The notes below the pieces were generated by a model. The model saw only the letters and a list, made by a program, of their open reading frames with translations. It made no database searches and had not been told where the DNA came from. Shown one piece after another: positions 34,817 through 43,793 of a DNA stretch of 64,000 nt (the first letter of the stretch is position 1; every line of letters starts with the position of its first letter). The stretch lies in assembly GCF_025643595.1 (NCBI RefSeq), contig NZ_CP102826.1:6014001-6078000 (forward strand), read 5' to 3'. The position numbers were made by a program, and so were the translations under genes. Source of the stretch: Saccharopolyspora rosea. GTDB taxonomy: Bacteria; Actinomycetota; Actinomycetes; Mycobacteriales; Pseudonocardiaceae.

Positions 34817-35770
34817 TCATCGGCGCGGCTCCCCCGCGGCCGGCGGTGCCGAGTCGGTGCCGGGACCGATTCCGGCGTCCGGCGGTGGCACCGGCTGCTG
34901 CGCCGGGGATTCCGGGGCTGCCGTCGGCGGGTTCAGCGCGCGCTCCACCCTGCCGGGCCGCCGATCCGCGTGCGGTTCGGCCGCCTGCTCCGGTCCCAGC
35001 ACCGGCGCGACGCCCGGGTCCGGACCGCCGAGCAGCTCCCACGCCCGCGCGCGGGACCGGTTCCGCCGCCTGCCCCGCGGCGGCGCGGCACCGCCCAGCA
35101 CGCCCGTCGACAGCACGCCGACCGCGACCGCGGTGGACAGCTCCGACGCCGCCGCGTCGAGCGGTTCACCGCTCTCCGAAGGGGTTTTCTCCCCGTCGGA
35201 CGCGGGAACGGCCGCGGCCGGCCCAGGACCCGGGCAACGCCCGGCGGGCTCACCCGCCAGGTCGGCGCACAGCCGCCCGAAGTCCCGGAAAGCCTCCTCA
35301 GTGGACTCGGTCGACTTCCGCGCCGACGCGGCCAACTCCGCCAGCAGGCGGCGCGCCCGACAGGCCCCGTCGGCGGGACCGGCCAGGGCCGCCGTCACCT
35401 CGCCGGCGGTGTCGGCGGCCAGCTCGGCGAGTCCGGCCCGCGCCGCGTGCACGGCCTCCGCGGTCCGGTCGAGCCCGTCCGCCAGCGCCCGCATCGAGTC
35501 CGCCACGTCCCCGCCCGACCGGCCGCCGCGCTGCACGTGCGCCACGAAGGCGTCGCAATCCCGACCGCGCCACACGTCGTCGACGGCACCGATCCGCGCG
35601 TTGACGTCCGCAGTGGACGATTCGACGCGGTCCGCGGCACCCCGCCACGCGCGGGCGGCCGCGCGCAGGTCGTCGACGCCGCCGGTGGGCGCGCCGTCGA
35701 ACGGGTCGGGCACGCCGAGCCGGTCCGCGACGCGGGACAGGTGGTCGAAGTGCTCCCGGGACACCGTCAC
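34817..35770 (-). CDS. WXG100-like protein with long Pro-rich C-terminal region
   Basis: 317 residues. The first 165 are helical, with VDDVWRGRDCDAFVAHV giving a W-x-G turn (W-R-G near residue 68). The rest is Pro/Arg/Ala-rich and disordered, with one hydrophobic stretch LSTAVAVGVLSTGVLGGA that could be a short membrane segment. This plan is common in large actinomycete type VII proteins. The start overlaps the previous small gene by four bases (ATGA), like esx or PE/PPE pairs. Export is inferred. Confidence 0.65.
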   Translation of the reverse strand: MTVSREHFDHLSRVADRLGVPDPFDGAPTGGVDDLRAAARAWRGAADRVESSTADVNARIGAVDDVWRGRDCDAFVAHVQRGGRSGGDVADSMRALADGLDRTAEAVHAARAGLAELAADTAGEVTAALAGPADGACRARRLLAELAASARKSTESTEEAFRDFGRLCADLAGEPAGRCPGPGPAAAVPASDGEKTPSESGEPLDAAASELSTAVAVGVLSTGVLGGAAPPRGRRRNRSRARAWELLGGPDPGVAPVLGPEQAAEPHADRRPGRVERALNPPTAAPESPAQQPVPPPDAGIGPGTDSAPPAAGEPRR

Positions 35771-36069
35771 CGCTCCGCACCGCGCCGCAGGCCGCGGGCC
35801 ACGTCGGCGTCCCGGGCGGTGTGCTGCTCGACGGCCATGCGCAATTCCGCCGCGGCCCCGGTGAACGTCTCGGCGACGCGACCGGTCCGCTCGCGCAACG
35901 ACGCGAGGACGTCCTGGTAGGCCCGCGCGACCCCCGAGCTCCCGAACACCTCGGGCGCCAGCTCGACCGCCGACAGGCCCCGTTCCACCTCGGCGATCTC
36001 CTCCCCCGCGGTGCGCACGTCAGCCGCGCAGCGCGCGAGCTGCTCGGCATCGATCCGAATCCCCGCCAT
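35767..36069 (-). CDS. WXG100-like small protein
   Basis: 100 residues: MAGIRIDAEQLARCAADVRTAGEE, then SSGVARAYQDVLASLRERTGRVAETFTGAAAELRMAVEQHTARDADVARGL. The length, two long helices and end fit WXG100/EspC-like proteins, though the WXG itself is absent. It overlaps the 317-residue gene by four bases and probably forms a complex with it. It lies inside the ESX locus next to eccB. Confidence 0.65.
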   Translation of the reverse strand: MAGIRIDAEQLARCAADVRTAGEEIAEVERGLSAVELAPEVFGSSGVARAYQDVLASLRERTGRVAETFTGAAAELRMAVEQHTARDADVARGLRRGAER

Positions 36070-36104
36070 CCGGCACCTCCCGAGAACTGCTGCCCCGAAA
36101 AACG

Positions 36105-36145
36105 GATCCGCCCGCAGCTCCCACTCCGGGCGCTGCGGGCGGATC
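36105..36145 (-). terminator. Terminator of eccB
   Basis: GATCCGCCCGCAG (36105-36117) and CTGCGGGCGGATC (36133-36145) form a perfect 13-bp stem with a 15-base loop, 47 bp beyond the eccB stop. Confidence 0.7.
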
Positions 36146-36192
36146 GCTCTCCCTCGGACGTCGGCACCAGCCGGGTCGGTTCCCGGCGCGGG

Positions 36193-37776
36193 TCAGCTCC
36201 CTCCGGCCGCTCCCGCCTGCTGCTTGTTCTGCGGCGGTCGGCTGATCCCGCCCGGCGGCACGGGGATCGAGTCGTAGATGAAGCTCGCCTGCGCCGGATC
36301 CAGGAAGTCGCCCTGCGGCAGCGTGTTGTTGCGCATCAGCCAGGACGGACCGGCCTTGATGTCGCCACCACCGCGGACGACCCCGAGGCCCTGCGCGGTG
36401 GCCACGTCCTTGATGCCGTAGAGCACGCCCTGGTCGGAGACCAGGAAGATCGGACCGCTGTCCGAACCCGACTCGTTCGTCGTGCCGCGGACCACCGCCG
36501 ACTTGCCGGCGGGCATGTAGAAGTAGTCCACGTTCGGGCCGTTGCCGTCGTACTGCGCCAGCTTCACGGCCGGCTTCGGCGCCGGGTTGCCCTTGTTCAG
36601 GGTGACCGTGATGTCCTGGCTGCCGTTGTTGTTCTTCCAGCTCAGGCACGAGGTGTCGGACTGCTGGAAGGACACCGGCTTGGGCACCACCATGGGGAAC
36701 GACGACAGGTTCATCTGGTCGGAGTCGTCGGCGTCCTTGGCCTGGGTCAGCGCGCCCGTGGCGTTCGGGATGTCCCGGCTGTTGTAGTTCTTCGCGTGCA
36801 GCACGGCCGCCGCGCCCGCGGAGATCTCCTGCTTGCCGGACTTCAGCAGCAGGAAATACTGGTCCGGCTCACCGGGAACGGTGCGGCGCACCACGTCACC
36901 GACCCGGTAGCGCGGCATGTAGCTCGCCTGGCCGCGGTCGCCGTCGATGTCCGGCACCCGCAGCGGCTGCACGCTCGGGATCGCGTTGAGCATGTTGCTG
37001 CTGATGGTCCGCGGCGTCACGCCGTTGAGGCCGTACATGTCCATGACGGTGGTCTGCGTCTGGTCGACCTCGGCCTTGACCGCGTGCGTGTTCTTCCGGT
37101 TCGACAGGTCCTGCACCCGGTAGACCAGGTACTCCTTGCCGGAGGTCTGGTCGCGGACGAACAGCGACTGATCCGGCGCGAGCTCGGTGCCGTGGTGGTC
37201 GTCACCGCCGATCACCGTCGTCTCGATCTTCGGCTGTCGGTCCACATTGGACGTCATGGGCATGTCCCTGGTGTCCGCGACATCGCAGATCGCCCAGAAC
37301 GGAGCAGCGGGGTTCGAGCCGTCCGGCAGGTAGGTGGGCGCGTTCACCATGCCGGTGCGCGGTCCGCGCGGGAAGTCCGCCAGCGCGGCCTCCTTGACCA
37401 CGGTCGGCTGGATCGGCCCGCCCTGGTTGGCGCCCTGCGCCATCACCAGCAGCTTGGCCGAGGCCATGTTCAGCATCGGGGTCAACCGCTTCTGCGCCTT
37501 GTCGTCGGAGGTCACGACGAAGACGCTGCCGGTTTCCTTCGCGATGACGATGGATCCCGGGTCGGGAACGGAGCCCTTGCCCCCGAACAGACCCCAGACC
37601 AGGAACCCGATCAGACCGATGACGGCGAGGATCGCCCCGGTCACGGTGGCCCGCTTGTGGGAGCCCATCGGGTCGTGCAGCATCACCGCGTCTTTGCGCA
37701 CCAGCGCGGACTCCATGCGACGCAGCACGAACCGGTACGCCTGGACCTGTGACTTCGTTGTGGGTGTTGATGCCAT
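36193..37776 (-). CDS. eccB: Type VII secretion protein EccB
   Basis: 527 residues, ATG start. The typical EccB opening MASTPTTKSQVQAYRFVLRRMESALVRKD ends in a membrane helix at about 45-67 (VTGAILAVIGLIGFLVWGLF), and the rest is periplasmic repeat domain (PDPGSIVIAKETGSVFVV, FWAICDV, VVRGTTNESGSDSGPIFLVSDQGVLYGIKD). It forms part of the ESX membrane core. The ATG is divergent from eccE; TATCCT on this strand in the spacer could be its -10 box. Confidence 0.96.
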   Translation of the reverse strand: MASTPTTKSQVQAYRFVLRRMESALVRKDAVMLHDPMGSHKRATVTGAILAVIGLIGFLVWGLFGGKGSVPDPGSIVIAKETGSVFVVTSDDKAQKRLTPMLNMASAKLLVMAQGANQGGPIQPTVVKEAALADFPRGPRTGMVNAPTYLPDGSNPAAPFWAICDVADTRDMPMTSNVDRQPKIETTVIGGDDHHGTELAPDQSLFVRDQTSGKEYLVYRVQDLSNRKNTHAVKAEVDQTQTTVMDMYGLNGVTPRTISSNMLNAIPSVQPLRVPDIDGDRGQASYMPRYRVGDVVRRTVPGEPDQYFLLLKSGKQEISAGAAAVLHAKNYNSRDIPNATGALTQAKDADDSDQMNLSSFPMVVPKPVSFQQSDTSCLSWKNNNGSQDITVTLNKGNPAPKPAVKLAQYDGNGPNVDYFYMPAGKSAVVRGTTNESGSDSGPIFLVSDQGVLYGIKDVATAQGLGVVRGGGDIKAGPSWLMRNNTLPQGDFLDPAQASFIYDSIPVPPGGISRPPQNKQQAGAAGGS

Positions 37777-37951
37777 TCTTCGCCTACAGCTCTCCCGTCC
37801 GAGGTACGGTTTCGCAGGATAGCCGCAGAGACTCGCGGAATGGGTGCGGTTCGGCCGACTCCATCAGTATTCTCATCGGGCGGCTGTCGCCAGAACGCCT
37901 TTCTCGCGCGCCGCGTGCCGCACCTACCTGCGAGGGGGAGAGACCGAACGG

Positions 37952-39256
37952 ATGTCCGTGACCGCACAACATCCGGCCCAGCCGAAAGCTCCCGGGCCCG
38001 CTAGCCCGCCCCGCGCCCGGATCCGCGCGCGGCGGCGTCGCACCAACGGCGTGACACTGGGCGGCATTCCGGCGGCCAACATCGTGCTCATCGAGGTCGG
38101 CCTCGCGATCGGCCTGGTCGTGTTCGTCATCAACAAGATGCTGTGGCCGGTGTCCGCGGGCGTCGCCGCGCTGGCGCTCATCATCGCGCTGCTGCGCCGC
38201 CGGGGCCGTTGGTTCACCCAGTGGTTCGGCCTGGTCTTCGAGTACCGCTCGCGCAACCACACCCGGGTCGCGCAGCCGGTCAACCTCGACGCCACGGAGC
38301 CCGCCGAGGACAAGGACGGCGACGGCATCATCGGCCCGGACGAGAACCACCGCGTCGCGCTGCTGCGGCTGGTCGTCGAGGACCTGGTCATCGCCCGCAC
38401 CCAGGACCACGACCGCCAGCCGGTCGGAATGGCCTGGCACAACGGCAAGTGGACCGCGGTGCTCATGGTCGAACCGACCCCGTCGCTGCTGAACCCGGCC
38501 GAGGGCGCGCCGAACCTGCCGCTGGGAGTCCTGGCCCCGTGCCTGGAGGACCGCGGGGTGGTGCTGGACGCGATCCAGGTCATCTGGCACTGCTACCCCG
38601 GCAGCGCGGCACTGCCGTCCAACTCCCCCGCTCTGAACTCCTACCTCGAAGTCCTCGGCCCGCTCGCGGCGGCCGCGCGGCGCACCACGTGGATCGCGGT
38701 CCGGCTCGACCCGCAGCGCTGCGCCAAGGCCATCGGCGAACGCGGCGGCGGCATCCTCGGCGCGCACCGCGCCCTCATCGGCGCGCTGTCCCGGATCCGC
38801 AACGCCATGGAGAGCAAGGGCGTTCCGACCCGCCCGCTGGACCCGGACGAGCTGCTGCAGGCCGGGATCTCCTCGGCCGAGCTGCACAGCGTGCTCGGTT
38901 CCGAGCGGCCGGTCGGCCTCAAGGAGCGCTGGGACGGCGTCACCGCGGGAGGCGTCGGCCACTCCAGCTACGCGATCACCGGCTGGCCGAACCAGATGGA
39001 CAAGAGCCTCAACGCGCTCACCGGCATCCGCGCGCTGTCCACCAGCATCGCGCTGTCGATCTCCCCGTCCGGGGAGGAGGGCGAGGTCGGACTGCGCGGC
39101 CTGGTGCGCGTCAGCGCCCGCACGCCCGGCGAGCTCGACGCCGCCGACGAGCTGCTCAAACGCATCAGCGACCGGCTCGACCTGACCCTGACCCCGCTGC
39201 GCGGCCTGCAACTCGCCGGCTACGCGGCGACGCTGCCGCTCGGAGGTGCGGCATGA
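37952..39256 (+). CDS. eccE: Type VII secretion protein EccE
   Basis: 434 residues from the ATG at 37952, with GAGGGGGAGAG upstream. Two membrane helices near 40-80 (IVLIEVGLAIGLVVFVIN and VSAGVAALALIIALL), then FTQWFGLVFEYRSRN and a cytoplasmic domain. The order and length fit EccE, the peripheral subunit of the ESX core. M. tuberculosis ESX-4 lacks EccE, to my knowledge, so its presence here makes this a full locus. The stop overlaps the next gene (ATGA). Confidence 0.88.
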   Translation: MSVTAQHPAQPKAPGPASPPRARIRARRRRTNGVTLGGIPAANIVLIEVGLAIGLVVFVINKMLWPVSAGVAALALIIALLRRRGRWFTQWFGLVFEYRSRNHTRVAQPVNLDATEPAEDKDGDGIIGPDENHRVALLRLVVEDLVIARTQDHDRQPVGMAWHNGKWTAVLMVEPTPSLLNPAEGAPNLPLGVLAPCLEDRGVVLDAIQVIWHCYPGSAALPSNSPALNSYLEVLGPLAAAARRTTWIAVRLDPQRCAKAIGERGGGILGAHRALIGALSRIRNAMESKGVPTRPLDPDELLQAGISSAELHSVLGSERPVGLKERWDGVTAGGVGHSSYAITGWPNQMDKSLNALTGIRALSTSIALSISPSGEEGEVGLRGLVRVSARTPGELDAADELLKRISDRLDLTLTPLRGLQLAGYAATLPLGGAA

Positions 39257-39984
39257 GCCGTAGCAGAACGATCGACGTCCCCGGCAGCCAGGGAGCCGCG
39301 CCGGAGTTCCTGGTCCCCCCGGAAACGCTGGACGCGGTGAGCCCGTCCGGGGACCGGGGCGGGATGATCATCGGGTCCGGTCCGCAGGGCGAGGCGGTGG
39401 CCGCCTCCATCCTGCGCCCGCACCCGACCCGGATGGTCACCGTCGGCGGCCTGTACCTCGCGCGGCAGATCGCGCTGCGCGCGATGGCGACCGGCGCCTG
39501 GGTGATCGTCGCCACCGGCCGCCCGGCCTCGTGGAAGGTGCTGGAACGCGCGGCCGGGCAGACCCCGGACGGCAAGTCGGTGCCGCTGACCCAGATCCGC
39601 CGGCTCGCCCCGTTCGACCTCCCGAGGTCCACAGAGGACACCCCGCTGCTGGTGATCCACGACGGCGGCGCGGTCCCGCAGGAGCTCTTCCCGCCGCGGG
39701 CCGCGTGGCAGACCACCATGTACGTGCTGCCCTACCTGCACCCCCAGGTCAGCAGCAGCACGGCGGCCAACGCCTCGGACCTGGTCCTCATGCAACGACT
39801 TCCGCTCAACCAGGCCCAACTCGCCCAGCGCATCTGGAGCCTCCGCCCGCAGCAGGCCCAACAGCTCACCCAGCTCCAGGACGACTCGCTCATCGCTCTC
39901 GGCAACATGATGTGGACGCCGATCCGCCTGGTCACCAACAAGAAGGAACAGGAAATCCTCGGCCCCATCCGCCGCGGCGACTGA
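39253..39984 (+). CDS. Unknown protein translationally coupled to EccE
   Basis: 243 residues from the ATG at 39253, which overlaps the eccE stop by four bases. It is soluble and shows no membrane segment. LYLARQIALRAMATGAWVIVATGRPASWKVL and TPLLVIHDGGAVP suggest alternating strand and helix, like a Rossmann-type or degenerate ATPase fold, but no Walker A motif is present. Its coupling to eccE suggests a cytoplasmic partner of the EccE domain. I do not recognise a family. Confidence 0.6.
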   Translation: MSRSRTIDVPGSQGAAPEFLVPPETLDAVSPSGDRGGMIIGSGPQGEAVAASILRPHPTRMVTVGGLYLARQIALRAMATGAWVIVATGRPASWKVLERAAGQTPDGKSVPLTQIRRLAPFDLPRSTEDTPLLVIHDGGAVPQELFPPRAAWQTTMYVLPYLHPQVSSSTAANASDLVLMQRLPLNQAQLAQRIWSLRPQQAQQLTQLQDDSLIALGNMMWTPIRLVTNKKEQEILGPIRRGD

Positions 39985-39989
39985 AACCC

Positions 39990-40016
39990 GAAGGCCCCCG
40001 GACTCCGGGGGCCTTC
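39990..40016 (+). terminator. Terminator after the EccE-coupled gene, shared with convergent truA
   Basis: GAAGGCCCCCGG (39990-40001) and CCGGGGGCCTTC (40005-40016) form a 12-bp perfect stem, followed by TTCGTCG on the plus strand. Confidence 0.8.
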
Positions 40017-40059
40017 TTCGTCGCGTCCGGCGCGATTCCTCCGGGGAAATCCGCGGAAC

Positions 40060-40941
40060 TCACTCCAGGGTGCGCACCGCGCGGGTGCGGGCGGCCCGGG
40101 CCGCGAGGTCGGCGTCGGCCGGGTAGTCGACGGCGACGAGGGTCAGGCCGTGCGCGGGAGCGACGGTGCTCGTGCGCTGCTGGGCACCGAGGACGTCGGC
40201 GGGCCACGCCGCCGGGCGGCGGCCGTCGCCGACCATGAGGAGCGTGCCGACGAGGCTGCGGACCATCGAGTGGCAGAAGGCGTCGGCGCTCACGCGCGCG
40301 ACGACGAGGTGCGGTTCCACCCGCTCCCAGGAGAAGTGCTGGAGTTCCCGCACCGTGGTGGCGCCCTCCCGGGCCTTGCAGTAGGACGCGAAGTCGTGCA
40401 GCCCCACCAGTTCGGCCGCACCGGCGTTCAGCGCCGCCACGTCGAGCGGCCGGTTCCAGGCCAGCGTGTCGTACCGCCGCAGCGGATCGACGCCCCACGG
40501 CGCGTCCGACACCTGGTAGCGGTAGTGCCGCCGCAGCGCGGAGAACCGCGCGTCGAACGCGTCCGGCACGACGCGGACCCCCAGCACGCGCACGTCGGCG
40601 GGCAGGATGCGGTTCCACCGGTGCCGCATCCGCTCCAGGTCCGGGATTCCCCGCTCGTCGACGGGGAGCCGCCCGCCGCCCGCGGGGTCGTGCGGGACGA
40701 CGTCGACGTGCACCACCTGACCGGTCGCGTGCACGCCCGCGTCGGTGCGCCCGGCCACCACGACCGACCCGGGAACCTCCCGGCCGGGCGGCTGCTTGGC
40801 CAGCGCGTCCTCCAACAACCCCTGCACGGTCCGCAGTCCGGGTTGCCGAGCCCACCCGGAGAAGTGCGTGCCGTCGTAGGAGATGTCCAGGCGCAGACGA
40901 ACGAGCCCGCCCTCCCGAACGGGAGCGGCGGGCTCGTCCAC
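40060..40941 (-). CDS. truA: tRNA pseudouridine synthase A
   Basis: 293 residues. It modifies U38-40 of tRNA anticodon stems. The catalytic Asp lies in VVAGRTDAGVHATGQV; RLRLDISYDGTHFSGWARQPG opens the fold. The only plausible start is the GTG at 40941, 20 bases after the rplQ stop. The first codons (DEPAAPVREGGLVR) are also the arms of a strong hairpin that looks like the rplQ terminator. Confidence 0.93.
   Translation of the reverse strand: MDEPAAPVREGGLVRLRLDISYDGTHFSGWARQPGLRTVQGLLEDALAKQPPGREVPGSVVVAGRTDAGVHATGQVVHVDVVPHDPAGGGRLPVDERGIPDLERMRHRWNRILPADVRVLGVRVVPDAFDARFSALRRHYRYQVSDAPWGVDPLRRYDTLAWNRPLDVAALNAGAAELVGLHDFASYCKAREGATTVRELQHFSWERVEPHLVVARVSADAFCHSMVRSLVGTLLMVGDGRRPAAWPADVLGAQQRTSTVAPAHGLTLVAVDYPADADLAARAARTRAVRTLE
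40901..40937 (-). terminator. Terminator-like hairpin overlapping the first codons of truA
   Basis: ACGAGCCCGCC (40901-40911) pairs with GGCGGGCTCGT (40927-40937) and CTCCCG (40912-40917) with CGGGAG (40920-40925). The loop is two bases and there is a one-base bulge, giving about 17 bp. No T-run follows on the minus strand. It could attenuate truA or mask its start. Confidence 0.6.
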
Positions 40942-40961
40942 GGCGTCACCGGGAGCGGAAC

Positions 40962-41456
40962 TCAGGACTCGTCGTCCTTCTTCTCCGCGGCGGTGTCCTC
41001 GGCCTGCGAGGTCTCGGCAGCCTCGTCGGCCTGCGGGGCCTCCTGCTCGTCCTTGGCGAACTTGGTGCCACGCGCGGCCTCGGCCTCGGCGGTCGCGGTC
41101 TTCTCGTTCACCAGGGCCAGGATGGCCATCTTCGCGTTGTCACCCTTGCGCGGCACCGTCTTGATGACGCGGGTGTAACCGCCGTCGCGGTCGGCGAAGA
41201 ACGGGCCGATCTCGGCGAAGAGCTTGTGCACGACGTCCTTGTCGCGGATGGTCTTCATGACCTCGCGACGGTTGTGCAGGTCGCCCTTCTTGGCCTTGCT
41301 GATCAGCCGCTCGGCGAGCGGGCGAAGCCGTTTCGCCTTCGCCTCGGTGGTGTGGACCTTCCCGTGCTCGAACAGCGAGGTGGCCAGGTTGGCCAGAATG
41401 AGCCGCTCGTGCGCCGGCGACCCGCCGAGACGCGGTCCCTTGGTCGGGGTGGGCAT
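40962..41456 (-). CDS. rplQ: 50S ribosomal protein L17
   Basis: 164 residues; the first 120 are L17 ([48 protein letters not shown]). The last 40 are an acidic Glu/Ala/Asp-rich tail usual in actinomycetes. It is last in the infA-rpmJ-rpsM-rpsK-rpsD-rpoA-rplQ run. Confidence 0.97.
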   Translation of the reverse strand: MPTPTKGPRLGGSPAHERLILANLATSLFEHGKVHTTEAKAKRLRPLAERLISKAKKGDLHNRREVMKTIRDKDVVHKLFAEIGPFFADRDGGYTRVIKTVPRKGDNAKMAILALVNEKTATAEAEAARGTKFAKDEQEAPQADEAAETSQAEDTAAEKKDDES

Positions 41457-41504
41457 CGGTTGCTCCTCTCAGGGCGCGCCGGTGACCCCGGACGCGCATC
41501 ACAG

Positions 41505-42596
41505 CTACAGCTGCTCTGTCTCCGCGTAGTCCTGGCCGTCGTCGAATCCGTTGTCGAAGCCGGTCTCCTCGACGGGACCGACCGTGCCGACGGTGCCGGT
41601 CTCCGACGACCAACCCTCGGCCGGGTACTCGGCCGCGGCGGCGGACGGGTCGAATCCGGGCGGGCTGTCCTTGAGGGCCAGACCCAGGCCGGCCAGCTTC
41701 ATCTTGACCTCGTCGATGGACTTCGCGCCGAAGTTGCGGATGTCCAGCAGGTCGGCCTCGCTGCGCGAGACCAGCTCACCGACGGTGTGGATGCCTTCCC
41801 GCTTGAGGCAGTTGTAGGAGCGAACCGTCAGGTCGAGGTCCTCGATCGGCATCGCGTAGGCCGCGATGGTGTCGGCTTCCGCCGGGGACGGGCCGATCTC
41901 GATGCCTTCGGCGTCGATGTTGAGCTCGCGGGCGAGCCCGAACAGCTCGACGAGGGTGCGACCGGCCGACGCCACCGCGTCCCGCGGCGTGATCGACGGC
42001 TTGGTCTCGACGTCGAGGATCAGCTTGTCGAAGTCCGTGCGCTGTTCGACACGGGTGGCCTCGACCTTGTAGGTCACCTTCAGCACCGGCGAGTAGATCG
42101 AGTCGACCGGGATGCGGCCGATCTCGGCGCCGGTCTGCTTGTTCTGCATCGCGGGGACGTAGCCACGACCACGCTCGACGACGAGCTCGATCTCCAGCTT
42201 GCCCTTCGCGTTGAGGGTGGCGATGTGCAGATCCGGGTTGTGCACCGTGACGCCGGCGGGCGGAACGATGTCGGCCGCGGTGACCTCACCCGGTCCCTGC
42301 TTGCGCAGGTACATGGTCACCGGCTCGTCCTCCTCGGAGCTGACGACCAGCTCCTTGATGTTCAGGATGACGTCGGTGACGTCCTCCTTCACACCCTGGA
42401 TCGTGGTGAACTCGTGCAGCACACCGTCGATGCGCAGGCTGGTGACGGCCGCACCCGGGATCGACGAGAGCAGGGTGCGACGCAGCGAGTTGCCGAGGGT
42501 GTAGCCGAAACCCGGCTCCAGCGGCTCGATGACGAACCGGGAGCGAGTCTCCGACACCGCCTCTTCGGACAGTGTGGGTCGCTGGGAGATGAGCAC
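41505..42596 (-). CDS. rpoA: RNA polymerase alpha subunit
   Basis: 363 residues. The N-terminal dimerisation domain holds [28 protein letters not shown]; the C-terminal domain [24 protein letters not shown] with the DNA-binding [14 protein letters not shown] follows. A further acidic tail ([20 protein letters not shown]) is added. Three hairpins precede it in the rpsD-rpoA gap. Confidence 0.98.
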   Translation of the reverse strand: MLISQRPTLSEEAVSETRSRFVIEPLEPGFGYTLGNSLRRTLLSSIPGAAVTSLRIDGVLHEFTTIQGVKEDVTDVILNIKELVVSSEEDEPVTMYLRKQGPGEVTAADIVPPAGVTVHNPDLHIATLNAKGKLEIELVVERGRGYVPAMQNKQTGAEIGRIPVDSIYSPVLKVTYKVEATRVEQRTDFDKLILDVETKPSITPRDAVASAGRTLVELFGLARELNIDAEGIEIGPSPAEADTIAAYAMPIEDLDLTVRSYNCLKREGIHTVGELVSRSEADLLDIRNFGAKSIDEVKMKLAGLGLALKDSPPGFDPSAAAAEYPAEGWSSETGTVGTVGPVEETGFDNGFDDGQDYAETEQL

Positions 42597-42648
42597 TTGA
42601 CTTTCCTTTCCTCACGGCGCCCGCCATATGACGCCGATGGGATGGCAC

Positions 42649-42732
42649 GCCCGCCACTGGCGGGCCGGTGGCGGTCTCCTGCGCCGCCACCGTCGGCTGC
42701 GACCGCCGGCGGCCGCGCGGGGCCGCCGGCGG
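42649..42732 (-). other. Three successive hairpins in the rpsD-rpoA spacer
   Basis: GCCCGCC/GGCGGGC at 42649-42665, GGTGGCGG/CCGCCACC at 42667-42691 and CCGCCGGCGGCC/GGCCGCCGGCGG at 42703-42732 are perfect stems of 7, 8 and 12 bp. They fill most of the 142-bp spacer. None has a T-run, so they may slow or protect the transcript instead of ending it. Confidence 0.55.
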
Positions 42733-42738
42733 GACGCG

Positions 42739-43344
42739 TCACTTCGAGTAGTACTCGACGATGAGCTGCTCGGTGACCGGGGTGTCGATCTGCGCGCGCT
42801 CCGGCGCCTGGTGCACCAGGACCCGCAGGTTCGAGGGGACGACCTGCAGCCACGCCGGGACGGGCCGCTCGCCGAGGGTCTCCTTGGCGATCAGGAACGG
42901 CGTGGTGGCCAGCGACTTGGGCCGCACGTCGATGATGTCCCACTTCGTGACCTGGAAGCTGGGGATGTTCACCTTCTTGCCGTTGACCAGGAAGTGGCCG
43001 TGGTTGACCAGCTGCCGGGCCATCCGACGGGTGCGGGCCAGGCCGGAGCGGTACACGACGTTGTCCAGCCGGGTCTCCAGCAGCTGCAGCAGGTTCTCAC
43101 CCGTCTTGCCGGAACGGCGGTTGGCTTCCTCGTAGTACGCGCGGAGCTGGCGCTCCAGCACGCCGTAGGTGAACCGGACCTTCTGCTTCTCCTGGAGCTG
43201 CAGCAGGTACTCGGTTTCCTTGACGCGGGCGCGCCCGTGCTGCCCCGGGGGGTACGGCCGGCGCTCGAACGCCTGGTCGCCTCCGACGAGGTCGACCTTC
43301 AGCCGGCGGGACTTGCGGGTCGCGGGACCGGTGTAACGAGCCAT
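42739..43344 (-). CDS. rpsD: 30S ribosomal protein S4
   Basis: 201 residues: MARYTGPATRKSRRLKVDLVGGD at the start, LRAYYEEANRRSGKTGENLL, and the S4 domain LDNVVYRSGLARTRRMARQLVNHGH with VNIPS and QLIVEYYSK at the end. No N-terminal zinc Cys motif is visible (C-minus form). Confidence 0.98.
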   Translation of the reverse strand: MARYTGPATRKSRRLKVDLVGGDQAFERRPYPPGQHGRARVKETEYLLQLQEKQKVRFTYGVLERQLRAYYEEANRRSGKTGENLLQLLETRLDNVVYRSGLARTRRMARQLVNHGHFLVNGKKVNIPSFQVTKWDIIDVRPKSLATTPFLIAKETLGERPVPAWLQVVPSNLRVLVHQAPERAQIDTPVTEQLIVEYYSK

Positions 43345-43367
43345 TGTTGTCTACTCCTCCCCGCGGC

Positions 43368-43772
43368 TCAGACCCGACGACGCTTCGGCGGGCGGCAGCC
43401 GTTGTGCGGCTGCGGGGTCACGTCCTGGATGGTGCCGACTTCCAGACCGGCGGCCTGCAGCGAACGGATCGCCGTCTCACGGCCCGACCCCGGGCCCTTG
43501 ACGAAGACGTCGACCTTCTTCATGCCGTGCTCGGCGGCCTTGCGGGCGGCGTTCTCGGCGGCCATCTGCGCGGCGAACGGGGTGGACTTGCGGGAGCCCT
43601 TGAACCCGACGTGGCCGGCCGAGGCCCAGCTGATCACCGCGCCCGTGGGGTCGGTGATCGACACGATCGTGTTGTTGAACGTGCTCTTGATGTGCGCCTG
43701 ACCGTGCGCGACGTTCTTCTTCTCCTTGCGCCGCACCTTCTTGACGGCACCGGCGCGCTGCTTGGGTGGCAT
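43368..43772 (-). CDS. rpsK: 30S ribosomal protein S11
   Basis: 134 residues: [45 protein letters not shown] and [18 protein letters not shown], with a basic end [13 protein letters not shown]. 21 bases after rpsM. Confidence 0.98.
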   Translation of the reverse strand: MPPKQRAGAVKKVRRKEKKNVAHGQAHIKSTFNNTIVSITDPTGAVISWASAGHVGFKGSRKSTPFAAQMAAENAARKAAEHGMKKVDVFVKGPGSGRETAIRSLQAAGLEVGTIQDVTPQPHNGCRPPKRRRV

Positions 43773-43793
43773 TCAGCTGTCTCCTAGCGAGGC

